Positions 18,977 through 27,430 of a DNA stretch of 62,481 nt are shown in pieces. Position 1 is the first letter of the stretch. Each line of letters opens with the position of its first letter. Under the pieces are notes generated by a model, which saw only the letters and a list, made by a program, of their open reading frames with translations, had not been told where the DNA came from and searched no databases. Source of the DNA: DATFLL01 sp035267785 (GTDB lineage Bacteria > Pseudomonadota > Gammaproteobacteria > DATFLL01). The stretch spans positions 1 to 62,481 of the forward strand of contig DATFLL010000098.1 of NCBI GenBank assembly GCA_035267785.1, given 5' to 3'. The translations under genes and the position numbers were made by a program.

Positions 18977-19813
18977 ATGAGAGCATTTGTGAGGTCTGGC
19001 CGGCGCCTGGGCGCCGCCTTGGCGCTGCTCGCCGGTACGGCCCTTCTTGCCAGCGCTTCGAGCGCGGCCGACTACCCCAGGGCCATCCAGGCGCTGATCA
19101 ACGGCAGCGGAGTGAAAGTGGAAAAGCGCTTTCCTGCGGCCTCCGGATTGACGGGATGGGTGGTCAAGCATCAGGGAGGCTACGCCTTGGTGTTCACCAC
19201 CGCCGACGGCAACACCCTGATCAACGGCACCGTAGTCGATGCCCAGGGCCGCAACCTCACCGCCGAGTACATCAACAAGTACGTCCCCAAGCCCGACTAC
19301 AAGGCGGCCTTCAAAAAGCTGGAGAACACCACCTACGTGACTGAGGGCACCCAACACGATCCCAAAAGCGTGCTGTACGTCTTCACCGATGCCAACTGTC
19401 CCTATTGCCACGCGGCCTGGAAGGCGCTGCGGCCCTATCAGGAAAAGGGCCTGCAGGTGCGTTGGGTACCGGTGGCGGTACTGCGCCCGAGCAGCGTGGA
19501 CAAGGCGGTTGCCATACTCGCGGCCAAAGACCGAGAGGCGGCCTTTCGCCGCGACATGGAGCACTTCGGCCAGCGGGTGGCACCGGCCACGAAGATTACA
19601 CCGGCCGAGCGGACCAAATACAAAAAAGTCCTCAACGAAAACGTCGATCTGATGTCCGAGTTCGGAATCAACGGCACGCCCGGGATCGTCTGGCGCGACG
19701 CAAAAGGCAAGATCAGCATCAAGCGCGGCATGCCGAAGTTGAGCGAAATCCCGGCCATGACCGGCCTGCCCCATCAGGCGAACAACGACCCCGACCTCGC
19801 TCGCTTCAACTGA
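18977..19813 (+). CDS. DsbG/DsbC-like periplasmic thiol:disulfide protein
   Basis: A 278-residue exported protein: signal peptide to about residue 30 (ALALLAGTALLASASSA), a small N-terminal dimerisation-type domain, and a thioredoxin domain with active site CPYC (C141, C144) in FTDANCPYCHAAW. The cis-Pro loop appears as NGTPGIV. DsbG isomerises or protects periplasmic cysteines from oxidation. The ATG follows GGAGTA. In sulfur-oxidising bacteria related DsbG proteins also occur near sulfur genes, but none is adjacent here. Confidence 0.88.
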   Translation: MRAFVRSGRRLGAALALLAGTALLASASSAADYPRAIQALINGSGVKVEKRFPAASGLTGWVVKHQGGYALVFTTADGNTLINGTVVDAQGRNLTAEYINKYVPKPDYKAAFKKLENTTYVTEGTQHDPKSVLYVFTDANCPYCHAAWKALRPYQEKGLQVRWVPVAVLRPSSVDKAVAILAAKDREAAFRRDMEHFGQRVAPATKITPAERTKYKKVLNENVDLMSEFGINGTPGIVWRDAKGKISIKRGMPKLSEIPAMTGLPHQANNDPDLARFN

Positions 19814-19831
19814 CGAGCGAGGTTTGCATCG

Positions 19832-19853
19832 CGCGCCCCGCCTCAGGGGCGCG
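19832..19853. terminator. GC-rich hairpin between convergent genes
   Basis: CGCGCCCC, loop GCCTCA, GGGGCGCG form a perfect 8-bp stem just after the DsbG-like stop. It overlaps the last codon of the convergent coiled-coil gene. No T-run. Confidence 0.45.
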
Positions 19854-20451
19854 ACGTTCCACTCCCCTCCCGATCCCGGTCATCGAGGCGCTCACGCAGC
19901 TGCCGTGCCCGCCGGTCCTGCTCGTCGATCTCCTGCATCAGCGCCTTGACCCGCGATTCCAGCGCGTTCAGGCGGCGTGTCAGCTCGTCGCTCTTTTGCC
20001 GTTCCTGATGGGCCATGGCACGCGCCCGCTCGATTTCCTCTTGCAGCGTCTTCAGGTGCTGCAGCATGAGAGCGCGATTGGGCGGAAACTGCTCGGAATC
20101 GCCCGTACCGGAGGCACCGGAAGCGCTCTGCGCCCGCGGCGCCGCCTCGACAGGCTCTGGCGCATCGAGTGGCCCCGGGGAACGCGCGGGCGTTGATGCC
20201 GACGGCGAGGCGCCGGCCGGGACGGCGCTCGACTCATGGCTCGGTGCGGCCGTCTTCGGGCGCCCCGAGTCCGTGTCCCCGCGCAGGGCAAACCACGCGG
20301 CGCCGGCCAGCAGAACCAGCCCCGCGATGACACCCAGTGCTGCCAGTGCCGCGCCCGGCGGCGCGCCGCCGCGGCGCCGGCGCCAATAGGCGAGGAGCAC
20401 GACCGCGATAGCGCCGAGGAGTAACAGCAGGCTGAACAGCGTGGACGACAT
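19843..20451 (-). CDS. Membrane-anchored coiled-coil protein of unknown function
   Basis: A 202-residue protein not recognised as a named family. Two N-terminal membrane helices (STLFSLLLLLGAIAVVLLAYW; AALGVIAGLVLLAGAAWFAL) flank an Arg-rich loop. A Pro/Ser/Ala-rich linker then leads to a charged coiled coil at about residues 130-190 (LKTLQEEIERARAMAHQERQ and onward). The topology suggests a periplasmic or cytoplasmic spacer with a helical end. The start at 20451 is chosen because it directly begins the first helix. Confidence 0.65.
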   Translation of the reverse strand: MSSTLFSLLLLLGAIAVVLLAYWRRRRGGAPPGAALAALGVIAGLVLLAGAAWFALRGDTDSGRPKTAAPSHESSAVPAGASPSASTPARSPGPLDAPEPVEAAPRAQSASGASGTGDSEQFPPNRALMLQHLKTLQEEIERARAMAHQERQKSDELTRRLNALESRVKALMQEIDEQDRRARQLRERLDDRDREGSGTSRP

Positions 20452-20628
20452 GCGAGGCGATCCAAATCTAAGCGGGGCGCGCGGCGACACCCATGGGCGA
20501 TCCCCGACAGCCGGCCGGGCCCGAGCCGTGGGATGGCTCCGGGCAAGGTCGATACGCCTCTGCTATACGCGGGATCAGGTGCGCCACTATACCAGCCGGG
20601 GACACCGACCGAAATCGGGACTCGCCAC

Positions 20629-21810
20629 TCAATCGGGCTCGAGCGGCAGTCGGGCGGTGTCGGCCACGGCGCGGCGCTCCGGCAGTGCCCCCGCCACCCG
20701 GCGCAGGGCCGCGGCGGCCGCCCAACGGTAAGTGGTCAGCTTGCCGCCGTAGATGCTCACCAGCCGCACGCGCGGCGAATGGTCGGTCACGAAGCGCGTC
20801 TCGCGCGGGCGCGAGAAGGGACGTCCGCTGCCGGCGGGCAGCACGCGCAGCCCCGCGAAGGCCTCGAGCAGGGGCGGCGGCGGGTTGTACCAGTCCGGGA
20901 AGTAATGACCCAGCACATCCAATAGATAGCGTCGCTCCTCGCCGGTGGGATGAACCTGCGCCGGATCGCCGGCGTACGGGACCTCGGTGGTTCCGAGCAA
21001 CAGCCGACCCTGCCATGGCATGGCGAGCACCGCGCGCCCGTCGGCCGGCGCCTCGAGGTAATAGATCCCCGCGCCGAGCGTGGCGTCCAACACCAGGTGC
21101 GAGCCCTGGACCAGCTCTATCGGCAGGCGCGGCGGCGCCGGCTCGATACCGCCCAACACCTGCTCCACCCAGGGGCCGGCCGCGTTGACCAGCGCCGCCG
21201 CGGTGTACTCACGCTCCCCTGCGCCGCCGGCCAGGCGCACGACCACCCCCTGCGGGCCGATCTCGGCGCCGACGAACCGGGTCTCCAGTTGCAGCTCGGC
21301 ACCGAGCGACTGCGCCGAGCGCATGACGGCACGGGTCAGGGCCGCATCGTCGGTCTGCGCGTCCTGGTAGCGAAACACGGCCTCCAACCCCTCGGTGCGC
21401 AGGCCGTCGAGGCCGTCCCAGTCGCGGCGCGGTACGCGGTGAAAGCGGTTGACCCGGCCCAGGCCGCCGAGCAGGGCGTACAGGCTCAGCCCCACGCCGA
21501 TCTCCCAGGCGGGGCGCCGGCTCGAGCGATACACGGGCACGTAAAAGGGACGCAGCTTGACCAGCTCGGGGGCCAGGCGCAGCAACAGCGCCCGTTCGCG
21601 CAGCGACCTCGCCACCAGATGGAGCTGGGCCGTCTCCAGATAACGCAGACCGCCGTGAATCAGCTTCGAGGAACGACTGGAGGTACCGGCGGCCAGGCTC
21701 GCCGCCTGCTCCACCGCCAGGACCCGGTGGCCGCCCGCGGCTGCGGCCTGTGCCACGCCGGCCCCGTGGATGCCGCCGCCGATGACGACAACGTCATACT
21801 CGTGCTGCAT
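20629..21810 (-). CDS. GlpD-like FAD-dependent glycerol-3-phosphate dehydrogenase, short form
   Basis: A 393-residue flavoprotein. The N-terminal dinucleotide motif VVVIGGGIHGAGVA and the GlpD signature SSRSSKLIHGGLRYLE are intact, and GLRVLPAGSGRPFSRPRE and GGKLTTYR are conserved. E. coli GlpD is about 500 residues; this protein stops soon after GGKLTTYR and lacks the usual C-terminal helical cap. It would oxidise glycerol-3-phosphate to DHAP, feeding electrons to quinone. It overlaps the upstream glycerophosphodiesterase gene by 17 bases, in a glycerol-phosphate cluster. Confidence 0.82.
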   Translation of the reverse strand: MQHEYDVVVIGGGIHGAGVAQAAAAGGHRVLAVEQAASLAAGTSSRSSKLIHGGLRYLETAQLHLVARSLRERALLLRLAPELVKLRPFYVPVYRSSRRPAWEIGVGLSLYALLGGLGRVNRFHRVPRRDWDGLDGLRTEGLEAVFRYQDAQTDDAALTRAVMRSAQSLGAELQLETRFVGAEIGPQGVVVRLAGGAGEREYTAAALVNAAGPWVEQVLGGIEPAPPRLPIELVQGSHLVLDATLGAGIYYLEAPADGRAVLAMPWQGRLLLGTTEVPYAGDPAQVHPTGEERRYLLDVLGHYFPDWYNPPPPLLEAFAGLRVLPAGSGRPFSRPRETRFVTDHSPRVRLVSIYGGKLTTYRWAAAAALRRVAGALPERRAVADTARLPLEPD

Positions 21811-22567
21811 GACGCCTCCCGCGGCCGAGCAGTGGATGGGCCAGCATCTCCCCGATCGACCAGGTTTCGATCAGCCCGACCCCGCGCGCGGCCCACTGCA
21901 GGGCCAGGTCCGGATCGCTGATATCGTACAGCGCCCACTGCCAGGGTCCGGACCACAGACCGCTGCCGCGATGGGCCGACTTTGCCGGCACGCACTCGTG
22001 GTCGGTGAACAGGAACTCCGGCGCCAGGGCATCGGCCCGGCGGCGGCTGGCGTCGGACCAGTCCTCGAACACCCAACCGCCGCGCAAACCCGCCGCGCGC
22101 GCCGCGGCCACCGCGGCGGCATCGAAGGAAATGATCACGCACTGCGCCGCGATGGGCGCGAGCACCGCCTGCACCGAGGTCAGGACCCGCTCCACGCCGA
22201 ATCGCTCCAGGCTAGCTCGCTTGAGCTCGACGAACACGCCCACCCCGGGCCAGGCGGTGAGAAGATCCACCATCGCCGCGAGCGTCGGCAGCGCCGTTCC
22301 CCGAAACCGCGCGCCGAAACGCATCGGCTCGCCGGCATCCAGCGCGGCCAGTGCGGCGGATGGCCGTTCGCCGACCGCACCCCGCCCGCTGGTCGTACGC
22401 TCCAGCGTATCGTCGTGGATGACGAACGGCACGCCGTCGGCGCTCAACTGCACGTCGAATTCGACGTAAGCGGCGCCCAGGTTCAGCGCCGCTTCGATGG
22501 CCGGCAGGGTGTTCTCGGGATAGTGCCGCGGATAACCGCGGTGGGCGATAAGGCGAGGTACATTCAC
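21794..22567 (-). CDS. Glycerophosphodiester phosphodiesterase
   Basis: About 257 residues, cytoplasmic (UgpQ-like, no signal peptide). It hydrolyses glycerophosphodiesters to glycerol-3-phosphate and an alcohol. Catalytic and metal motifs are LIAHRGYPRHYPENT at the N-terminus, VEFDVQLSADG and VIHDDTLERTT. I start it at the GTG at 22567 because family members begin a few residues before IAHRG; an in-frame ATG at 22618 is possible. It sits between the FGGY kinase and the GlpD-like gene, so all three converge on glycerol-3-phosphate. Confidence 0.88.
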   Translation of the reverse strand: MNVPRLIAHRGYPRHYPENTLPAIEAALNLGAAYVEFDVQLSADGVPFVIHDDTLERTTSGRGAVGERPSAALAALDAGEPMRFGARFRGTALPTLAAMVDLLTAWPGVGVFVELKRASLERFGVERVLTSVQAVLAPIAAQCVIISFDAAAVAAARAAGLRGGWVFEDWSDASRRRADALAPEFLFTDHECVPAKSAHRGSGLWSGPWQWALYDISDPDLALQWAARGVGLIETWSIGEMLAHPLLGRGRRHAARV

Positions 22568-22640
22568 AAAGCGTCGTCCATGAGCGGTTCGCCCCTCCGC
22601 GCGGGCAGGTCGTTGCATGTAAGGTCGGGTAGTGACGTCA

Positions 22641-24170
22641 TTATGAACACGCCGCCACGGCCGCGTCCATCTCACGGCGCCAACGAGCGAAGCGCGCGTG
22701 CAGTTCGCCCGCCGGCCGCGGCTCGAACCGACGCCCCGGTATTGCGTCAGCCGCGCACCCCCGACCCGCTTCGGGCTCGCGCCAATCGGCCGGGCAGCCC
22801 GCCGCCAGGTAGGCCGTGCCGCGCGCGGTGGCCTCGCAGTCGACGGGGCGGTAGACCGGCAGGCCGCTGAGATCCGCCAGGCGCTGGCAAAGCCCCGCCA
22901 CCGCGGCCAGCCCGCCGGTGACCACCAGGCGCCGCGGCGGCTCCGGCGCGGCGTCCCCGATGGCCTCGAGGTTCACCTGCAGCAGGAACACGATGCTCTC
23001 GCCGATGGCCACCAGTTTCTGCCAGTCCTCGCCCTCGCCCACAAAGCGCGAACGAAAATCCGCTATCCAGTACGGTGCACCCAGCCCCGAGACGCCGTTG
23101 AGAAACAGCGGGGGCTCCTCGTCGGCGGCGAGCCATTCGTCGTAGTGGTCCTCGGCCTCGGCCTCGCTCATACCGAAGCGCTGCTCGTAGCGGACCAGGG
23201 CGCCGGCCGCGCCGTTGACGGTCCCCTCCAGCACGTAGCTCGGCACTTTTCCGTCGTGCAGGACGATCCCGCTCAAAAGACAGGGCGCCGCCAGCGGCCG
23301 CGACCCGGTGCCAAACTGGATAAAGGCGCCCGTCCCCAGATTGACATAGGCGGTATCGGCACGCGGCGCACCGTAGGCATAGAGCGCGGCCGACTGATCG
23401 CCGTTCGTCACCCGCAGGGGCACCTCGCTTTCCCCGAACGGCAGCGTGCCGAAGTCGTGGCAGCTCGGCACGCAGACCGGCAGCGCCTCGGCGGACATCC
23501 CGAACAGGGCGAGCAAACCGGGATCCCAGTCCAGGGTCTGGAGATTCAGCAACAGGGTACGCGAGGCGTTGGCGGGATCGACGAGCAGCGGGCGTTCGTT
23601 CAACAGGCGAAACAGCAGGAAAGAGGCCATCGGCCCCCACGCCAGGCGCCCCGCGCCCGCCGCCGCCTGCACCGCCGGCACATGCTCGCGACACCACTGC
23701 AGCTTGCTGATGCCGTAATGCGCCGACAGGAACAGGCCCGTGGTCCGATGCACCGCCAGTTCGTGGCCGGCGAACCGCCGCAGCCAGGCATGCGCGCGCC
23801 GGTCCTGCCAACTGATGACCGGGGCGAGTGCACCGCCGCTGTGTCGGTCCCAACAGGCGGTATTGGATCGCTGCGTGGCCAGCCCTGCGGCGACCACGCG
23901 CCGTGCCGCCCCCGGCCCCAGGCGCCGCGCGACGTCGTGCACCGCGCCCTGAATGGAGGCGACGATCGCTTCGCCGTCGTGCTCGACCCAGTCGGGGCGC
24001 GGGCGACTGACCCCGATCGCGCGCACCGCCTCGGCGATCAGCGTGCCGCGGGCGTCGTACACCATGGCGCGGCTGGCGTGCCCGCCCTGGTCGATGGCCA
24101 GGTAGAGCCCCCCGTCGGCGACGGAGTCCGCCCGGCGGTCGGGCCCTTGGTCTTGGCGTGGCACGGCCAT
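22641..24170 (-). CDS. FGGY-family carbohydrate kinase, probable glycerol kinase
   Basis: A 509-residue kinase of the same length as GlpK. Family features: GLYLAIDQGG at the N-terminus, TNGDQSAALYAYG with the catalytic Asp (GlpK D245 equivalent), NLGTGAFIQFGTG, EGTVNGAAGALVRY and GLGAPYW. The N-terminal phosphate-loop reads DQGGHASRA instead of the usual DQGTTSSRA, an unusual substitution. Context with glycerophosphodiesterase and GlpD-like oxidoreductase supports glycerol as substrate, but another polyol is possible. Confidence 0.8.
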   Translation of the reverse strand: MAVPRQDQGPDRRADSVADGGLYLAIDQGGHASRAMVYDARGTLIAEAVRAIGVSRPRPDWVEHDGEAIVASIQGAVHDVARRLGPGAARRVVAAGLATQRSNTACWDRHSGGALAPVISWQDRRAHAWLRRFAGHELAVHRTTGLFLSAHYGISKLQWCREHVPAVQAAAGAGRLAWGPMASFLLFRLLNERPLLVDPANASRTLLLNLQTLDWDPGLLALFGMSAEALPVCVPSCHDFGTLPFGESEVPLRVTNGDQSAALYAYGAPRADTAYVNLGTGAFIQFGTGSRPLAAPCLLSGIVLHDGKVPSYVLEGTVNGAAGALVRYEQRFGMSEAEAEDHYDEWLAADEEPPLFLNGVSGLGAPYWIADFRSRFVGEGEDWQKLVAIGESIVFLLQVNLEAIGDAAPEPPRRLVVTGGLAAVAGLCQRLADLSGLPVYRPVDCEATARGTAYLAAGCPADWREPEAGRGCAADAIPGRRFEPRPAGELHARFARWRREMDAAVAACS

Positions 24171-24255
24171 AGTGATCAGTATAGGCGAGCGGCCGACACG
24201 GACCGCTCTGCTATCCTTGAGTCAGGCATTCACGACAAACGCAAAGGGGAACTCC

Positions 24256-24465
24256 ATGAGTGACAATGTCTACAAGGTCGTCGAGCTGGTCGGCTCCTCG
24301 ACCGAAGGAACCGATGCCGCGATCCGCAATGCGATCACTCGTGCCAACAAGACCCTGCACAACCTGGACTGGTTCGAAGTCGTCGAGACCCGCGGCCACG
24401 TCGTCGACGGCCAGGTCGGCCACTTCCAGGTCAAGCTAAAGGTCGGATTCCGCCTGGACGACTGA
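24256..24465 (+). CDS. Dodecin flavin-binding protein
   Basis: A 69-residue protein that assembles as a dodecamer and binds FMN or riboflavin pairs as storage or buffer. It matches the family along its whole length: MSDNVYKVVELVGSS, RANKTLHNLDWFEVVETRG with the flavin-stacking Trp, and GHFQVKLKVGFRL. The ATG at 24256 has an AAAGGGGA site; a longer in-frame start at 24172 is unnecessary. It is divergent from the FGGY kinase, about 85 bases apart. Confidence 0.95.
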   Translation: MSDNVYKVVELVGSSTEGTDAAIRNAITRANKTLHNLDWFEVVETRGHVVDGQVGHFQVKLKVGFRLDD

Positions 24466-24628
24466 GAAACCGGGCCACGGGGGCGAACCCTCCCGGCCCA
24501 CCGACGCGGATGCCCGCACTGCGTTCCGCACGGCTGCGTCCGATCGCCGCGCCGGGCGCAACAGCGCCGCAACCGACGGCCGAACGGGCACGAACATCGA
24601 ACGCGACGCCCTCACGGGACTCAACACC

Positions 24629-24967
24629 ATGTTACGACTCTATCAGGCCGCCGATCTCCAGGAGGCGCACCTGCTGCTGCACCAACTGAGCGCCGAGGGC
24701 ATCGAGGCACGGCTGTTCAATCAGTACGCCCAGGGCGGCCTGGGCGACATCCCCTTCCCCAACGCGTACCCGGAAATCTGGCTGCTCGACGAGCGCGACC
24801 TCGCCCGCGCCCGCATGGTGATCTACAGCTTCGAGCGTCGCCCCGAGGTCGAGGGCCAAATCACCTGCCCCAACTGCGGCGAAGACAACCCCGCCAACTT
24901 CCAGACCTGCTGGCACTGCGGTGCCAGCCTGGACAACGCCACCCACAAGGAACGGCCGAAATCTTGA
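24629..24967 (+). CDS. DUF2007 protein with C-terminal zinc ribbon
   Basis: A 112-residue protein. Residues 1-70 match the small ferredoxin-like DUF2007 domain (LRLYQAADLQEAHLLLHQL, EARLFNQYAQGGLGDIPF, PEIWLLDE). Residues 79-97 form a zinc ribbon, CPNCGEDNPANFQTCWHCG, with two CxxC knuckles. The family is called putative signal transducing, but no role is proven. It stands alone about 160 bases after dodecin. Confidence 0.82.
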   Translation: MLRLYQAADLQEAHLLLHQLSAEGIEARLFNQYAQGGLGDIPFPNAYPEIWLLDERDLARARMVIYSFERRPEVEGQITCPNCGEDNPANFQTCWHCGASLDNATHKERPKS

Positions 24968-25034
24968 TCCGCGTTAATGTCGGATTAAGCCAACAGTGGG
25001 AGTATAGGTTCAAACGCCTTGTTGGCAGATTGTC

Positions 25035-25051
25035 TCAGGGCAGCGCCCTGA
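25035..25051 (+). other. Hairpin abutting the ribosome site of the DR-repeat gene
   Basis: TCAGGGC-AGC-GCCCTGA is a perfect 7-bp stem with a 3-base loop that ends one base before the AAGGAG ribosome site of the gene at 25065. It could mask or expose that site, or be part of an operator. Confidence 0.4.
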
Positions 25052-25064
25052 AAGGAGTTTGGCC

Positions 25065-25415
25065 ATGAAACGCAGAGACGCACTCACCATGATTGCCGGC
25101 GGCCTGCTGGCCGCGGTGACCGGCGCCGCGGTAGCGGCACGGGGTGGCGGCATGGGCGGCGGACCCGACGCGGGCATGCAGATGGATCGCGATATGGAGC
25201 GCTATCGCGACAAGGACGCCGAGCGCAACCGGCAGAAGTCCAAGCAGAAGCAGCGGGGCGACAGCCGCGGCTCGGGCGACAAGGATCGCGATCGGGATCG
25301 CGACCGCCTGCGCGACCCGGATCAGGACCGGGATCGGGACCGCGATCGCCTCAAGGATGAAGAGGGCGATCAGGACCGCGACCGGCTCCGCGACCGCGAT
25401 CGCGTGGATCAGTAA
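25065..25415 (+). CDS. Exported Asp/Arg dipeptide-repeat protein
   Basis: A 116-residue protein not assigned to a family. The N-terminus MKRRDALTMIAGGLLAAVTG looks like a Tat-type or Sec signal (twin Arg then a hydrophobic core), followed by a Gly-rich link and then about 80 residues dominated by Asp-Arg dipeptides with Lys, Glu and Gln (DKDRDRDRDRLRD and similar). Such a chain should be disordered, highly charged and metal- or polyanion-interactive. The start at 25065 has a strong AAGGAG site and is bounded by hairpins on both sides. DNA repeats (GATCGCGATCGGGATCGCGA-like) could expand and contract. Confidence 0.65.
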   Translation: MKRRDALTMIAGGLLAAVTGAAVAARGGGMGGGPDAGMQMDRDMERYRDKDAERNRQKSKQKQRGDSRGSGDKDRDRDRDRLRDPDQDRDRDRDRLKDEEGDQDRDRLRDRDRVDQ

Positions 25416-25428
25416 CCACCCCCCATGA

Positions 25429-25464
25429 CCGGCTGAGCCCCCTGGTTTAGGGGCGCTCAGCCGG
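25429..25464. terminator. Long hairpin terminator after the DR-repeat gene
   Basis: CCGGCTGAGC pairs perfectly with GCTCAGCCGG, with an inner CCCC/GGGG stem and a TTTA-containing loop. It is a strong structure with no T-run. Confidence 0.6.
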
Positions 25465-25625
25465 ACCGCGACGCCCGAACCAACAGCCCGTTTTGTGGCG
25501 AAGGCAGCAGAACGGACCGCGTGCTTGGTGTCAAATCATGTGGCGACGGCCAACGCCTCGCACGCAGCGGCCGGGGCCCAACCTGGCCGAATTCGGACGT
25601 AACCCGGGCGTCGCGGAGCCTTTCC

Positions 25626-26585
25626 ATGGACAAGCGAGACCAAGACATCACAACGCGCCAGCTCGCGGAGCTGCCCCTGTTCCGAGGGGAGAGCCCGGAC
25701 GCCCTGGAGTGGCTGGTCGATTTCTGCCGGGTGGAGTCCGTCGCCGCCGGCCAGGTCCTGCTCACGCCGGAACGGCACAACGACCGTCTCTATATAATCC
25801 TCGCCGGTCGGGTTGAGATCTTCCTGAGCGAGCCGACCTCCAGCCGCCACACTTACCTTGGGGTCGGCGCCTGCCTGGGGGAGATGTCGATCATCGAAGG
25901 CGCGCCGCCGTCGGCCACGGTCATCACAGACACCCCTTGCGAGCTGCTGGTCATCGAAGGCGAGGCGCTGTGGTCGCTCATCAACCGTTCCCACGCCGTG
26001 GCGCGCAATCTGCTGTACACGCTGTCCCAGCGCGTGCGCCGCGACAACATGCTCATTGTCGAAAGCCAGGCCCAGCGGCGCATCTTCGAACAGAATGCGC
26101 AGATGGACGCGCTCACCGGGCTGCACAACCGGCGCTGGCTCGACGAGATGCTGGCGCGCCTGTCCGAGCGCTGCCGGTTCGGCGCTACGCCGCTCAGCCT
26201 GATCATGCTCGACGTCGACCATTTCAAGGCCTACAACGACACCCACGGCCACCTGGCCGGCGACCGGGCGCTGCAGGCCATTGCGCAGGTCATCCGCGCC
26301 AACCTGCGCGCCAGCGACGCGGCGGCGCGCTACGGCGGCGAGGAATTCGTGGTCATCATGCCCGACACCAGCGCAAACGACGCACGCCGCGTCGCCGAAC
26401 GCCTGTGCGATGCCGTGCGCCGCGAGCCCGTCGTCGATACCGACGGCAAGCCCTTGCCCGGGGTCACGATCTCCATCGGCCTGGCCAGCCTCGAAGAGGG
26501 CCAGGATGCCGAGGCCCTGCTGGCCGCCGCCGACGCCGCCATGTACCGGGCCAAAAAAGGCGGACGCGACCGGGTCGCCGCCTGA
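25626..26585 (+). CDS. Cyclic-nucleotide-binding domain - GGDEF diguanylate cyclase
   Basis: A 319-residue cytoplasmic signalling protein. Residues 10-130 are a CNB/Crp-like sensor (LAELPLFRGESPDALEWL, GACLGEMSIIEGAPPSATV), then a helical linker and a GGDEF domain from about residue 155 (DALTGLHNRR). The active site is RYGGEEF (about residues 236-242), so cyclase activity is expected. An RxxD inhibitory site (RASD) lies five residues before GGEEF, so product feedback is likely. It would make c-di-GMP in response to a ligand of the CNB domain. The ATG at 25626 is preceded by GGAG. Confidence 0.9.
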   Translation: MDKRDQDITTRQLAELPLFRGESPDALEWLVDFCRVESVAAGQVLLTPERHNDRLYIILAGRVEIFLSEPTSSRHTYLGVGACLGEMSIIEGAPPSATVITDTPCELLVIEGEALWSLINRSHAVARNLLYTLSQRVRRDNMLIVESQAQRRIFEQNAQMDALTGLHNRRWLDEMLARLSERCRFGATPLSLIMLDVDHFKAYNDTHGHLAGDRALQAIAQVIRANLRASDAAARYGGEEFVVIMPDTSANDARRVAERLCDAVRREPVVDTDGKPLPGVTISIGLASLEEGQDAEALLAAADAAMYRAKKGGRDRVAA

Positions 26586-26608
26586 GCGGGCGGCACGCCC
26601 GGGGGTAA

Positions 26609-27118
26609 TTACTGCGCGAAGTCGAGGCGATCCTGAACGGCCGCGATGCCAGCGCGGGCACAGGCGGCATCCTTGTCTCCACCCGGCGCACCGCTCACGC
26701 CGAGCGCCCCCACCAGCGAGCCGGCCGCACGAATGGCCACGCCTCCATCGAGCAGGAGGATGCCATCGACCTGATTCATCTCCTGTCGAATATCCTTACG
26801 ATTGGCGCGAAACGTGCCGGAATCGACGCCTGAGAGGATCACCGCGTTCGCCTTGTCCTCGGCGATCTTCAACGTAAAACGCGGCGCGAGATTGTCTCGC
26901 ATCACCACCTGCGGAACGGCCGTTCGGTCGACCACCACGGCGCTGACCTGATAGCCGCGTCGGCGGCAGGCGTGCAAGGCGGCGTCGGCAATATCGCGCG
27001 CAAGTTCCACGGACAGACGCTGGACGGTGATGAGATCGGCCGCCTGAGCGCCGCCGAGCGGCAGCACCGCAGCGCCCAGCAGCAGCCAGGTCCGGGCGTT
27101 TCGCGCAATTGAGAACAT
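26609..27118 (-). CDS. Exported GlcG/HbpS-family haem-binding-like protein
   Basis: A 169-residue protein with a signal peptide (TWLLLGAAVLPLGGAQA). The remainder matches the GlcG/HbpS fold: LSVELARDIADAALHACRRRGYQVSA (ends given), DNLAPRFTLKIAEDKANA, GGVAIRAAGSLVGALGVSGAPGGDKD. HbpS binds haem or iron in extracellular redox sensing; other GlcG members have unknown roles. It is convergent with the diguanylate cyclase gene and divergent from the Cys/ankyrin gene, sharing a 312-base promoter region. Confidence 0.8.
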   Translation of the reverse strand: MFSIARNARTWLLLGAAVLPLGGAQAADLITVQRLSVELARDIADAALHACRRRGYQVSAVVVDRTAVPQVVMRDNLAPRFTLKIAEDKANAVILSGVDSGTFRANRKDIRQEMNQVDGILLLDGGVAIRAAGSLVGALGVSGAPGGDKDAACARAGIAAVQDRLDFAQ

Positions 27119-27295
27119 AATTTCCTCCTGATCAGTACGTTAAACACCGGCCCACGACCGCCGAACGTCCACCCGGGCGGGAATCGGCCACCGCTCGACC
27201 CATCGAATTGACGAAAGCTTGAGGTTTATCCGACCGTGTCACTGGGAAATTCTGGCCGGCAAACGCCTAAAGCTTTGTCTCAAAAACGCCGATGA

Positions 27296-27313
27296 TTGTG
27301 CTATAGATCACAA
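27296..27313. promoter_or_regulatory. CRP/FNR-family-type operator TTGTG-N8-CACAA
   Basis: TTGTGCTATAGATCACAA has perfect 5-bp arms and matches the TGTGA-N6-TCACA consensus except one base. It lies in the 312-base region (27119-27430) between the divergent haem-binding-like gene and the Cys/ankyrin-YeeE unit. It could control either direction. The rest of this region shows no gene. Confidence 0.5.
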
Positions 27314-27430
27314 AAATTGGAGATCGATGGAATAGTTTTCACAGGCAGGACGTGAGAACAGCACGGAAAGAACGATACGGCGGGCGGCCCTGGCGGCCGC
27401 TGCAGACGCCACCAGATGAGAGGATGTACC

